A stretch of 64,000 bases of DNA. Source: Theodoxus fluviatilis (lineage: Eukaryota; Mollusca; Gastropoda; Cycloneritida; Neritidae). The position numbers were made by a program, and so were the translations under genes. The stretch is taken from assembly GCA_034096865.1 (NCBI GenBank), contig JAWQFJ010001268.1, positions 5,001 to 69,000 of the forward strand, read 5' to 3'. The notes under the pieces are model-generated. The model was not told where the DNA came from and ran no database searches. It saw only the letters and a list, made by a program, of their open reading frames with translations. Below, piece after piece: positions 43,206 to 54,365 of the stretch. Each line of letters begins with the position of its first letter. Position 1 is the stretch's first letter.

Positions 43206-45527
43206 AGGGAATGTTTAATTTCCAAGAAAAACGCCAGACGATATTTACGAAAGTTCTTGAGTACCAACGCAGATGAGGATAGAAGAGCATATACCTATCA
43301 AAGAAATAAATACAAGCAAATTGTTAGAGATAAAAAAGACACCTATAAATGGAGAGTGAGTAATTCCCTTGGTGCCAGTCTCAAAGACAGCACACATTTT
43401 TGGAGACAAGTTAAAACTCTGGGTACAAAATGTCAAGTTTCTTGTGTAATTCCTCTGCAAATATTATACGAACATTTTAGAGGTATCTTTTCTGAAGTAT
43501 CATTTACTAATAGCAAGGATCTGGCAGAGGCAAAAATGAACCATCACCTGGATGACAGCAGTTTAAATTCACCTATTACGCGGGCCGAGATATCAAATGC
43601 CATAAGGCACCTAAAAGTTGGGTCATCTGCGGGTACTGATTACATTTTAGCTGAAATGTTAAAATCAGCCGAACAATTGATACTTCCATTGTTACTCCGT
43701 CTGTTTAATGCTATATTTGATCATGGTGTGTTTCCAGATGTTTGGTCTGAAGCAATTATTGTTCCGGTTCACAAACGAGGCCCAAACGACAACCCTGATA
43801 ACTATAGAGGTATAGCCTTATCTAGCACGTTCAGTAAGGTGTTTGCTCATATTATCTGTTGTCGGCTTCAGGATTGGGCAGACCAACATGACCTAATTCG
43901 GGAAGAGCAAGCGGGCTTTAGGAAAGGATATAGCACTGTTGATAATATATTTGTCCTTCATAGTATTATTGACAAATATCTGTGTATGCACAAAAAACTG
44001 TACGTTGGGTATGTTGATTTTAGGAAAGCCTTTGATACTGTAAACAGGAGTATTTTGTGGAATATTTTGAGAAGAAATGGAATTTCGGGGAAAATTTTGA
44101 ATATTTTGATAGCCATGTATAGATCGGTACGTTACTGCGTCAGAGGGGGGGAAGGTCTAACTGATTTCTTTGAGTCCTCTTCGGGGTTAAAACAAGGCTG
44201 CAAACTCAGTCCGATCTTATTTTCTTACCTTATTAACTCCTTAATTGTAGAGATCTCTGAAAATAGCAAACACGGTGTGCAGATCTTGCCCAACACACAA
44301 GACATAAGTGCTCTGCTGTTTGCTGACGACGTCGCTCTGCTCTCGGACACAGTGGTAGGTCTCCAAAATCAGATTAACTTTCTTCAATGCGCAGCACGTA
44401 GGCTTGGTCTTCAAGTTAATATTGATAAAACAAAAGTAGTGGTTTACAGGATGGGAGGTCATTTGGCCAGACACGAGAGATGGTATTTAGGTGAGGTGCA
44501 GATTGAAGTGGTAAGAGAATACAAATATCTAGGGAATGTACTCTCTACTAAGTTGTGTTCAAACGAGATTCAGAAAGATTTGGCTTGTAGAGCTAAAGCC
44601 GCACTTTTACTTCTGATGAGGTCACTGAGAAGAATTGCACAGGTATCACCGGATGTGTTTTTTAAACTATTCGATGCACAGATTCAACCCATTCTGTTAT
44701 ATGGGGCTGAAATTTGGGGAGCTGATAACTGCCACATTATAGAAGGTGTCCATTTGCATGCTCTCAAGAGTTTCTTAAATGTTTCTTTACACACACCTAA
44801 TGATATGGTTTATGGGGATACTGGTCGTTTTCCTCTTTCCGTTAATGCAAAGCTACGCAGTATTAAGCTCTGGCTCAAGTTATTAAAAATGGACGCATAC
44901 CGATTACCCTACAGAGTCTACCAAATGATGTATAGATCTAACAATGAAAAATCTTGGGTTTTCAAAGTAAAGAATATACTTGTGGAATGTGGTTACGAAG
45001 AGATCTGGTTGAATCAGCGGGTTACGAACGAGACGGCTTTATTGAAAAACATCAGAGAGAAACTCATCAGTAAATTTCATTCTGAATGGAAGTTACGAAT
45101 CATTAATAGTGATCGGTACTCATTTTACAATATCTTTAAAACATTTATTGGTACCGAGTGTTATTTATATTGTCTTGACAAGAAAGTATTTCGAGACGCA
45201 TACATAAGATTCAGGATGGGCTTATCGGAGTTGTATATCCATAAATACAGATACTCGAGAGGTACTAACGAGTATTTATGTCCATTATGCAGAGAAAAAG
45301 AAGAAAATGAAACGCATTTTCTATTATATTGTCCAGCTCTTAGTGATATAAGGGGAAAATATATATTTACCTGTCTGGATGTAAACAGTATTGATCCTAT
45401 TAAAGACCTTTTTTCTGATATACAAATAAAGAATGTAAGATCAACTAGCATATATATATATAAAGCATTCAAGAGAAGACAAGATGCTATTGAATCTGTT
45501 GAGCGAGACAGCTTCTATTGTGACTAA
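43206..45527 (+). CDS. LINE reverse transcriptase, 5'-truncated but uninterrupted
   Basis: About 773 codons open from the microsatellite junction to TAA; the first residues (KKNARRYLRKF) show the frame is coding from its very start, so the protein lacks its N-terminus, where an APE-type endonuclease would be expected. Counting from 43257, the reverse transcriptase shows NYRGIALSSTFSKVF, the GFRKGYSTVDN block, catalytic motif A (YVDFRKAFDTV, about residue 253), GLKQGCKLSPILFSYLIN, and motif C FADDVALL (about 356). The C-terminus carries a CCHC zinc motif (CPLCREKEENETHFLLYC, about 674-692). No stops or frameshifts are seen, which suggests a recent insertion. The clade (L2, CR1 or a relative) is not assigned. 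Confidence 0.9.
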   Translation, partial: RECLISKKNARRYLRKFLSTNADEDRRAYTYQRNKYKQIVRDKKDTYKWRVSNSLGASLKDSTHFWRQVKTLGTKCQVSCVIPLQILYEHFRGIFSEVSFTNSKDLAEAKMNHHLDDSSLNSPITRAEISNAIRHLKVGSSAGTDYILAEMLKSAEQLILPLLLRLFNAIFDHGVFPDVWSEAIIVPVHKRGPNDNPDNYRGIALSSTFSKVFAHIICCRLQDWADQHDLIREEQAGFRKGYSTVDNIFVLHSIIDKYLCMHKKLYVGYVDFRKAFDTVNRSILWNILRRNGISGKILNILIAMYRSVRYCVRGGEGLTDFFESSSGLKQGCKLSPILFSYLINSLIVEISENSKHGVQILPNTQDISALLFADDVALLSDTVVGLQNQINFLQCAARRLGLQVNIDKTKVVVYRMGGHLARHERWYLGEVQIEVVREYKYLGNVLSTKLCSNEIQKDLACRAKAALLLLMRSLRRIAQVSPDVFFKLFDAQIQPILLYGAEIWGADNCHIIEGVHLHALKSFLNVSLHTPNDMVYGDTGRFPLSVNAKLRSIKLWLKLLKMDAYRLPYRVYQMMYRSNNEKSWVFKVKNILVECGYEEIWLNQRVTNETALLKNIREKLISKFHSEWKLRIINSDRYSFYNIFKTFIGTECYLYCLDKKVFRDAYIRFRMGLSELYIHKYRYSRGTNEYLCPLCREKEENETHFLLYCPALSDIRGKYIFTCLDVNSIDPIKDLFSDIQIKNVRSTSIYIYKAFKRRQDAIESVERDSFYCD

Positions 45528-45606
45528 TGTTACCACCCGAACTGTACTCTTGAAATGGGCCGGTGGCCTCATCAATAAAATATTTCGTTCGTTCGTTCGT
45601 TCGTTC
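43206..45606 (+). mobile_element. Non-LTR retrotransposon inserted in (ACTC)n array
   Basis: Includes the RT frame and a short 3' UTR with GGGCCGGTGGCCTCATCAAT followed by AAAATATTT and a (TTCG)n tail that passes into (ACTC)n. The same GGGCCGGTGGCC 3' end with a different tail is found at 48141-48270. Confidence 0.85.
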
Positions 45607-46372
45607 ACTCACTCACTCACTCACTCACTCACTCACTCACTCACTCACTCACTCACTCACTCACTCACTCACTCACTCACTCACTCACTCACTCACTCAC
45701 TCACTCACTCACTCACTCACTCACTCACTCACTCACTCACTCACTCACTCACTCACTCACTCACTCACTCACTCACTCACTCACTCACTCACTCACTCAC
45801 TCACTCACTCACTCCCCCCACTCACTCACTCGCACCCCCCCACTCACTCACTCCCCCCACTCACTCACTCGCACCCTCCCACTCACTCACTCACTCACTT
45901 CCCCCCCCACTCACTCACTCATTCCCCCCACACTCACTCACTCACTCCCCCCCAACTCACTCCCCCCCAACTCACTCCCCCCCCCCCACTCACTCACTCC
46001 CCCCCACTAACTCACTCCCCCCCACTCCTTCACTCACTCCCCCCACACTCACTCACTCTCCCCACTCACTCACTCACTCCCCCCACTCACTCACTCACTC
46101 CCCCCACTCACTCACTCATTCCCCCCTCCCCACTCACTCACTCCCCCCCCCATACTCACTCATCTTCCCCCCCCCCACTCACTCACTCCTCCCCCCACTC
46201 ACTCACTCACCCCCCCCCCCCCCACTCACTCACTCACCCCCCCCACTCACTCACTCACTCCCCCCCCCACTCACTCACTCACTCACTCCCCCCCCCTCAC
46301 TCCCCCCCCCTCACTTTCCCCCTTACTCACTCCCCCCCACTCACTCCGCCCCCCCCCCCCCCTACTCATAAC
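45604..46372 (+). repeat. (ACTC)n array with C-tract interruptions, right flank of LINE
   Basis: Pure ACTC for about 210 bp, then ACTC blocks split by C runs, a mirror of the left flank. Thr-His-Ser-Leu frames through it are artefacts. Confidence 0.95.
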
Positions 46373-47793
46373 AAGTTATGGAGCCATTAGATACTGTAAA
46401 ATATGTAATGAAGAAAGGTAGACAAGAATTCAAGGAAACGTGTAGAGGCCAAATGTTCTTACTCGTGATGTGAAAATTTTTCAGCCAATTTTTAGCACGT
46501 ATACAATAAAATGTTGATTAATTTACGACAAAATTCTCAGCTTTTCAATAACAGATCGATGCAATATGTGTCACGGACAAAATGTATATAAGTCAAACGA
46601 TCACAGAGGTGGCATGTATGACACAATTAACGAACTAACTATTTTCACGAAACACACCTGTCCCTGCACGCACATGTATACACACAGGAGGGCAGACAAA
46701 CAGAAGGACATATCGGGCAAGCAGCTGGCTTACTCATCAGAAAGTCAGACTTTCGGGTTAGCAGACAGGCACTTTAGTAGCATGGCAAGCAGACAGGCAA
46801 GAAGGCAAGCAAACAGACGATGCTGCTAACAAGAACGGAAGTCAACGGAGTTTCAGAGGGACCACAATGAACAAAGGGCTCGTGACAGGTGAAGGTCGCA
46901 TGCAGGTGTCACATGACTCCACACAAAAACCCTTTTGTGGCCATCGTGTCTGTAGGGAGGGGACCTTGCCCACCATAGCCAGCAGGTCGGAACTTCCTCC
47001 AGACCCTGTTCCAAGGCAGTCAGCCAGGAATCCTGCCAACTCCTCCTTCACTCCTCACTGGGGCGTAAGTTATGGCGCTGTTGGCCAACAGAGTTGGGGC
47101 GAGGAAAGGCTAAAGGCTTTGTTGTCGCGCTCGAGGTGCTGGGAACAAAGTACCTTCCCGAACGATGAAACGGCTGAGTGATGCTTGATGGCATTCCGGC
47201 AGATTAGGGCCACCACCTCTAGCCCAAAGTGCCATTAGGGACCTACGGGAGCAAGGCTGTTGCAGACCGTGTGGCCGAGGTTTGCTCAGAGAATGAAGTG
47301 CCATTGAAAACTCGTGTGGAGGCTGGGCCTCGTGAAACCGATGGATCAGAATCTCCCTTTGTTTCAAGATTCGTGTGTGTTTGCAGGTGGCACTTTTTAT
47401 AAGGAAGGAGACGGGCACTGACGAATAGACAGATACTTTCGCTTCTGTGGAAATTCTCCAGATGTAGAACAGAAAAAAGAGGAGGATATCGCAGCCAATG
47501 ATATAATGCGGTTATCAGGCCAGTCCGCGAGTCGAGCATAAAACGGCAAGACGTTTATGACAAAGTCAACAGAAAGGTTAATGGAACAATATCAAGCACT
47601 ACATTTTCTACGGGCAGTAATAGTCAGTCACGATGAGCGGAAGAACACCACCTATTTGACATTACCTTAGGAAAGAGCCAAACCATGGTTCAAGGGAACA
47701 AAAATAGAAGCGGAAATTGAACAGGGAAAGAGGTAAATGCTTCGAGAGAAAGGACACAAGAGAGAATATATGGGTAAAAGAGGGAAGCTGGGG

Positions 47794-47795
<2 letters not shown>
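46373..47795. other. Intergenic, nothing recognised
   Basis: No supported gene. Open frames near 46867-47181 and 47110-47418 overlap on opposite strands without recognisable domains. Confidence 0.4.

Positions 47796-47834
<39 letters not shown>
47796..47834 (+). repeat. (GA)n microsatellite
   Basis: Short GA array into which, or beside which, family A copy 25 inserted. Confidence 0.9.
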
Positions 47835-47836
<2 letters not shown>

Positions 47837-47837
<1 letters not shown>

Positions 47838-48022
47838 TGATGGATGAATAGTGTTTTACGGCCTATCAGCCTTTGTAGGCTATGTAAGGCCATTACGCAC
47901 GATAATCACTAGAAGAGTTCCAAGTATGCGCAAATCAAGTCAATGTCCCTATTTATTTTCCTCTTACGAATCGTGTAGGGAGACACGGTGCGTCTATTCT
48001 TTTAATCCCCAACCCACAGAGG
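47837..48022 (-). mobile_element. Family A copy 25
   Basis: Full-length: 3' core ACGGCCTATCAGCCTTTGTA is intact, the central motif TCTTACGAATCGTGTAGGGA is intact, and the sense 5' end is CCCTCTGTGGGTTGGGG. The tail is degraded (GATGGATGAA). Flanking GA-rich sequence hides any target-site duplication. Confidence 0.85.
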
Positions 48023-48023
48023 G

Positions 48024-48067
48024 ATAGAGAGGGGGGGGGGAGAGAAGGAGGGAGGGAGGGAGGGAGG

Positions 48068-48137
<70 letters not shown>

Positions 48138-48140
48138 GGG
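48024..48140 (+). repeat. (GGGA)n and (GACA)n microsatellites
   Basis: GGGA units followed by about 17 GACA units, ending at the tail of the LINE 3' end at 48141. Confidence 0.9.
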
Positions 48141-48270
48141 AGATTGATTGATTTTATTGTTCAGGCCACCGGCCCATCACAACAGTACAAACATGACTTG
48201 CTTCCTTTTGAGGAGCCAGTATACTTTAGCCACAATTTGAAACAAGGCATACAATCCAAGTGAACACATT
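48141..48270 (-). mobile_element. LINE 3' end related to the 45.5 kb element, (AATC)n tail
   Basis: On the minus strand the final codons (YALFQIVAKVYWLLKRKQVM and FVLL stop) are followed by GATGGGCCGGTGGCCTGAAC and AATAAAATCAATCAATC. The GGGCCGGTGGCC...CAATAAAAT block is the same as at the 3' end of the LINE at 45553-45580. It is 5'-truncated to about 130 bp. Confidence 0.7.
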
Positions 48271-48274
48271 GAGA

Positions 48275-48299
48275 GAAGGAGAGAGAGAGACAGAGAGAG

Positions 48300-48347
<48 letters not shown>

Positions 48348-48502
48348 AGAGGGAGGGAGAGAGGGAGGGAGGGAGAGAGAGGGTGGGAGGGAGAGAGGGA
48401 GGGAGAGAGAGGGAGGGAGGGAGGGAGAGAGATAGAGAGGAGGGGGGGGAGAGGGAGGGAGTGAGTGAGTGAGAGAGGGAGGGAGGGAGGGAGGGAGGGA
48501 GG

Positions 48503-48582
<80 letters not shown>

Positions 48583-48595
48583 CAGGGAGAGAGAG
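48275..48595 (+). repeat. GA/GGGA-rich low-complexity array
   Basis: Mixed (GA)n and (GGGA)n. Arg-Glu and Ser-Leu frames on the two strands are artefacts. Confidence 0.95.
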
Positions 48596-48959
48596 GAAGA
48601 AGGAAGTGTGAAAAGACAGCCAGACGACAATGCCAGCCAGGATACACAGACGTCTCCAAGTTTGCCTGTCAACACGAAAGACATGTTTGCTGCCTTCAGG
48701 TGACAAGTCTTCCTTACTCTCTCCCCTTTCTCCTTCCCCCGGCTTCCGTTTTAATTCTCTCGCTCTCAAGCGAATCTTTGTCTTAATTCCAAACCTACGA
48801 ATATAGAGTTAAATAATTAAACAATCCTACTTGCGTCATATCAATTTCATGTCGAGCCATTTATTAATGGTTTGAGAACAACTTTTCGGTTTCATACGAA
48901 ATATACCTTGTCTTTGAAAGGTCATGATATCCACCTCTAAATAGCTCATCAAGTGAAAA
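48596..48959. other. Intergenic, nothing recognised
   Basis: No supported feature. Confidence 0.35.
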
Positions 48960-49263
48960 GCTGAAAATTCAAAAGCGTAGTACCAAGTCTTTCGGAGAGC
49001 GTAGTTCAGTTTCATTGCCCCTAGTGTCTGGAATTCTCTGCCGGCTGGCCTACGTGATGCACCGTATCCATTTTCAAATCTCAGTTAAAAACCCATATGT
49101 TTCTTGCTTTTCTGTAACCTCATAGTGTGGTTTTTTTTTTCAAGTCCTGGTATGATAGTCGTACGAGTGTTGTGCTATGTAGTATGACTGACGAGTACCT
49201 GCGTGTAAATGTGGCTGTGCCCGCGCATTGAGTTCTTGCAAGAAATGCGTGTTATAAATGCTA

Positions 49264-49264
<1 letters not shown>
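48960..49264 (+). mobile_element. LINE 3' fragment (CR1-like), decayed, with (ATT)n tail
   Basis: TTCATTGCCCCTAGTGTCTG translates to FIAPSV, followed by WNSLPAGLRDAP and, after a one-base shift, a QLKTHMFL-like end. This is the same C-terminal signature (VWNSLP...FKSxLKTHxF) as in the 28.5 kb LINE. The 3' UTR ends AAATGCGTGTTATAAATGCT and then TTTTTTATT repeats. Confidence 0.65.

Positions 49265-49331
<67 letters not shown>
49265..49331 (+). repeat. (ATT)n microsatellite, LINE tail
   Basis: About 22 ATT units forming the 3' tail of the LINE fragment just upstream. Confidence 0.9.
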
Positions 49332-49332
<1 letters not shown>

Positions 49333-49854
49333 CATAATCGATTTTCAAAACAAACACCTGATCAAGCAATCTATCGTCGATGTGTCAGTTCGTCTGTCGG
49401 TCACTCGGTCAGTTGATTGAACAAAAATAAGGTAATATCTACCGACTGCCAGAGCGTCCACTAAAGCTTACAAGTTTTGTCGGGTGCGATATATACTCGT
49501 GATCTAAATTTAAAATGCCTATGTTCACTCAGTATTCTGATCTGCTCAGTATCGTATGTTAGTTAAAACGTCCAGTCTTTTGTTGGGAGCACCTATAAAA
49601 AGTACGGTAATCTGGTTTTCTGTCACAAACATTTTACTGTTCAGTAACACGGAAGGTTTCGCTGACAAAAGTAAAGTATATACAGTATCCGAATAAAGCT
49701 TAACACTTAGGGTTTACTTGAGTGCAGCCTAAGTACATCCGCCAATGGTGTAACTATAATTACGTGAAGACATTGTCAGAAAAATGATGTTCATAATGAT
49801 GTTTTGTGTAGTAATTATGATGTATGACAATTAAAATAAAAATCTTTTTTTTTT
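49332..49854. other. Intergenic, AT-rich, nothing recognised
   Basis: No supported feature. Confidence 0.4.
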
Positions 49855-50265
49855 TAAGCACATCCGCCAAGGAGGTCCTGCTTTTCAGTCACTTAGTTCG
49901 TTATTTCATTAGTTCATTCGTAATTCGGCAAAATAACTCAAAAAGTTCCGTCCGGATTCTGATGAAACTTGCTGCAACGTCAGAGTTTTACCCCCAAAAC
50001 AATCCATTAATTTGTGTAGGTCATTTGCCACCTCGTTTGGGAATTACAACAATAAAGAGAAATGTTATCGCCCAGGCCATAAGCCAACGTGTGCTGCAAG
50101 TCGGCGTAAGTGTAAGACCACTAGCAAGCGCTAAAACGAACTGTAGCGTAAGGCATAGCTAGCAGAACATACTGCCTGAATTACACAGGCCACGGAAGAG
50201 GTGCTGTGATACCTCCACTGCTGTGGCTGCCTTGGCGGAGGTTTGCACTCTCCAGCTGCTCTCTC
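49855..50265. mobile_element. Short TIR-bounded element (MITE-like)
   Basis: Starts near AGCACATCCGCCAAGGAGGT and ends near GCCTTGGCGGAGGTTTGCAC, giving inverted TCCGCCAAGG termini. The interior AAATAACTCAAAAAGTT and CGGATTCTGATGAAACTT recall a repeat I have seen in many marine animal genomes; that resemblance is from memory and the family is not named. No coding capacity. Confidence 0.5.
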
Positions 50266-50920
50266 GTTTTCATAATTTTTCTGTAACAAACTGGAAGACA
50301 CCACATTACATTATTCTTCCCGGAGATATTCCGATGGTGCTTTAAACAAACTAAAAAGTGTGATGGAGAATGGTGGTGACGCTTCTCCATAGCATTCATC
50401 ACTTTTCTCTCGTTCATATTCGCCGGTGGGAAGAGGCTGAAGGCAAAAGTGTGACGTCACTGCTTTTGCCAGCACGTCTCTTTGCTTTGGAAGGAATGTG
50501 AACACGCTGCCACACCACCCGTTTCTGGCGGGGATTTAATTTTTCAAACACTCGACAACCTGCTGGAGTACTCCATCTTCCGTTGGTTCAAAGTTCTTCA
50601 CCATGCACTCAGAGAGGTCTGAAGATGAAACTCCACAAGGGAAAAGTGCGACACCTTTAGTGTCCGAGTTGTCGGGGACTGTTTTTCCAAGGTGTGTGTC
50701 ATTCATGGCACGACGCATGTGGAGAAACAGGCTGAATAAATGAATGCTACAAAGATAAACGTTTCAGACTGGGATGCGCGAATGCCCTGGAAAAATCTTT
50801 GAAGGGAAAAGTGGTGCAAACGCACTCTGCACATGTTTTCTTTACAAGTCTTTCTGCCCTCGGAGGTTCGGACATATTTGACCACTGCAAACGTTGTGTA
50901 ACCTGCATTACTTCAAGCAG

Positions 50921-51002
50921 TGTGAGGGTCTGAGCCATTATCATCATTGTGAGGGTCTGAGCCATTATCATCATTGCGAGGGTCTGAGCCATTATCATCA
51001 TC
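50921..51002 (+). repeat. 27-bp tandem repeat, three copies
   Basis: GTGAGGGTCTGAGCCATTAT followed by CATCATT occurs three times. The repeat length is a multiple of three, so open frames run through it. Confidence 0.85.
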
Positions 51003-51570
51003 ACTATTACAGCAGCAACATCGACGACGACAAATAACAACGACGACAATGACGTCTGCATCTTCATCGTTGACATCCACCGAGACCCATGGGATTGATG
51101 TAATAGGACAATCAGAAGGGGGACTTTCACCAACGTTTGCTTATCCTCACTCACTATTTCCGCTCAGTAAACAACATTGGAAGCATCACTCAAACAGCAT
51201 TTTGGCCGCTACCATCATCAAATCACCTATGCAGTTCACTCGCTTATGCTTCAACAGTTTTCTATTTTCCCTCCTCCCCCTTTTCCTTGTACACCCCACT
51301 CCCCCCTTCTCCCCTCGCTCAGGTATCCTTCCCCCTTGGAGTCCGTGCTTGATTGCGAAGGAGGTTCCCCCGGGCCATGGCGACCCGACCTGACAGCAGT
51401 CAGACAGGTGTCCGCAAACAGCGGGAGAACGCCACACACATCTCACACACAGCCCTCCTGTCCCAGTCATTGGGGAAAATAAGATTTATCGCGATAGCCA
51501 TCGGCCCATTTCTCCCAAGTGAATGTGAAATAGCACTGGTGGTATGTTGCATGAACAATGAGAGTGGTAG
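51003..51570. other. Intergenic, nothing recognised
   Basis: Overlapping open frames on both strands, none with recognisable domains. Confidence 0.35.
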
Positions 51571-51712
51571 GGAATGAGTGAGTGAGTGAGTGAGTGAGTG
51601 AGTGAGTGAGTGAGTGAGTGAGTGAGTGAGTGAGTGAGTGAGTGAGAGTGAGTGAGCGAGCGTGTGAGGGTGTGTGTGAGTGGAGGGAAGGAGTGGAGGG
51701 AGGGAGTGAAGG

Positions 51713-51770
<58 letters not shown>

Positions 51771-51912
51771 ATGAGAGAGAGAGAGAGAGAGAGGGAGGAG
51801 AGAAGAGAGAGAGAGAGCAGACAGACAGACAGACAGGCAGGCAGACAGGCAGGCAGGCAGGCAGGCAGACAGAGAATGACTGACGGACTGACGGACTGAC
51901 GGACTGACGGAC
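51571..51912 (+). repeat. Composite microsatellite: (GAGT)n, (GT)n, (GA)n, (CAGA/CAGG)n, (ACTGACGG)n
   Basis: Five different simple repeats follow each other within 340 bp. Frames through it on either strand are artefacts. Confidence 0.95.
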
Positions 51913-52273
51913 TTTTTTCGGCGGACGACCCATCAATGTAAGAGTAAACACGTGTATAAAAGTAAAAAAACATGGCGTATCAAGGTAGTAAAAATCACAC
52001 TAGAATATAATCTTGTGATGAAAGAAAGTGACAAATCAGAACCCGTCAATTACTTCACATTCAATCAGAATGAAATATTTGAACACCAGTAATATTATTC
52101 ACATAATCAGTTTTTAACTTATATGTCATTTTGAACGTCTGGTGACATCTCTTGCAGTTTCTGATGCCAACATTCAAATGCATTGAAAATGAACATGGAA
52201 ATACATGTATATCGTTTTTAATACTCCTTTCCGTTAATAAAATATGTTCACTTTGAATGATATACAGACTGGA

Positions 52274-52275
52274 AA

Positions 52276-52312
<37 letters not shown>
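52274..52312 (+). repeat. (GA)n microsatellite
   Basis: About 19 GA units. Confidence 0.9.
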
Positions 52313-52316
<4 letters not shown>

Positions 52317-52656
52317 TGGCCTTTTCCTGTCATTTCTTGATCTGTTTCATGTGTCTTTCCAATTAGCAGCATTACACTGACTGACATAGAACATTAGAAT
52401 GCAGAGGACTGCAGAGTAAGTCTGAATTTGACGAGATGCAAACCAGTAACGCTTGATTTCACAAAGAATGAATTGTCTCTATCCTGTCCATCGTTTTACT
52501 TCTGTTTTGGTGAACTATAGAATCAACAGGGGCCATCAGGAGGCCACACCGAAGCGAACAGACACACGTTCTGTCTTGGTACTGAGAAAAGCCTCCCTCC
52601 CATTCCCTGCCATTAATTTAGACTAGATTACAGGTGTGTGCAACCACCCCGGACTA
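52313..52656. other. Intergenic, nothing recognised
   Basis: No supported feature. Confidence 0.35.
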
Positions 52657-52855
52657 GGAGGGAGGGAGACAGGGAGGGAGGGTTTAATCTGCCTTTAAAA
52701 GGCAATAGGAGGCAGAAGAGAGGGGAGGGGGGGGGGAGGAGGAAGAGGAGGTGGAGGAGGAAAACGAGGAGGAGGAAAACGAGGAGGAGGAAGACGAGGA
52801 GGAGGAAGACGAGGAGGAGGAGGAGGACGACGACGATAGAGAAAGAGAAAGAGAG

Positions 52856-52906
<51 letters not shown>

Positions 52907-52945
52907 CAGAGAGAGACAGAGAGAGACAGAGAGAGAGGAACGGAC
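52657..52945 (+). repeat. GGA/GAC/GA-rich low-complexity array
   Basis: (GGAGGAA)n and (ACGAGGAGG)n pass into (GA)n and (GACA)n. The Glu-rich and Ser/Pro-rich frames are artefacts. Confidence 0.9.
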
Positions 52946-54365
52946 AGACCAATAGAGTTAGACATCAAGTAAATGGACAATAAACAGAAGACAAAGACAG
53001 AAGTAGACATACGGACACACAAATACAAACGAACAGACGTAGGCCTTCGGGTTTTGGCAGACAGGTAGTCATGGGCAAGCCGCGTGGAAAGCGAAGCGGT
53101 GTATGGACTGGCGGAGAGAGACCGAGATGGAAGGAACGATGGAAATGCACACTGACGAGATGCTAATAGAATCCCTGGCAGAAAGGGAGACAGCAGATAA
53201 CGCACACACATAAACCGTTTGTCACGTCGCATAGCGGGTACGCCAAGATACTGGCGATATCTCTACCGCCCAATGCTTATCAAAGGTTCATTGAGTATCG
53301 GACCTCGGTCGTTTCCCGTATCTCGAGCAGCGCCTTATACACCAGTTATGATTAGCTTGCAATTGCTGTCAGGAGACGGAAACAGCTCTTATCTCAGGAC
53401 AGTGATGTCTCCTGGTTGACTGTAGGGGCTCTGAGTCTACGTCCGTCCACCTATTTTGTCATAGTCACTGCTATCTTTGGGTTCTGGAAGTGGGTACTTT
53501 TGGCACACATCCTCTCCGGACTACTAACTATTATCAATAATGCATTGATTACGAAGCTCCAGTTTGCTCTGAATAATATATGTTTAAGATGTAAAAGTAT
53601 ATAATGTTACTTCAAAAGAGACTTAGTCTTATAAACCGGCAGCTCTATATATCCTACTAGAAACGCATTATTTTATTTTTTGATTGTCACAGTCTGTATC
53701 AACTGTTTTTCCGGCAATGTGTTTTGTGTTCAATTTTTGGCAAACTGTGCGACGAACTGCATTTTCTTATAGGGTGGATAAAGCATTCTTAGTGTATCAT
53801 ATTGCATTGTATTATATTGCACAATATTTATTGTATTGCGCTGGGTTGTATCGTATCCAATATTTCTCTATACTCTCTCGTCGACATCTCCATCGTCATT
53901 TTATTCTTTATCTGCACCCGATACAAAAAGCACTCGGGAAACTTCACGCCAGTACGTGGTAAACACAACGCCAAACCGCCACAAAGTTCACTCCTCTAGA
54001 AACTGAGTACAAGAGAGAAGTAGGGTCCGTTCTTCTCATCCAGACAACAGCCAAGAGAACTGGAATGGCTGCGTGCAGGGACAGCACTGGGTGGCGCCCA
54101 CAGAGAGGAGAATTCCAAGGACGTCACGTCGTGAACGTAGGAATCATGTCGGGTGTGGTCGGGTGGAGCATCACGAAAAGTGAGGAACGGAGGAAAGGGA
54201 GGAGGTGGGGTTGTGAGTGGCGTGTTGACATTGAAGGGGTGGGAAAGATACCAAGCTCTGATTTATTACTGTACTGTACACACCTTTTTCTTTTTAGTGT
54301 ATGAAAAGTTGTGTCACTTCAGGAGAGGAAGGTTGGTGAACCATTTTTGCAAGTATCCAAATTCT
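52946..54365. other. Intergenic, nothing recognised
   Basis: No recognisable gene or repeat family. ATTGTATTATATTGC-type short repeats occur near 53800. Confidence 0.35.

Noticed and set aside
42379..46390. Ser/Thr/His/Pro-rich proteins across the ACTC arrays
   Set aside because: Pure microsatellite translation.
50536..50718. Possible terminal exon on the minus strand
   Set aside because: An acceptor-like tract lies upstream near 50740, but the 60-residue peptide matches nothing I recognise.
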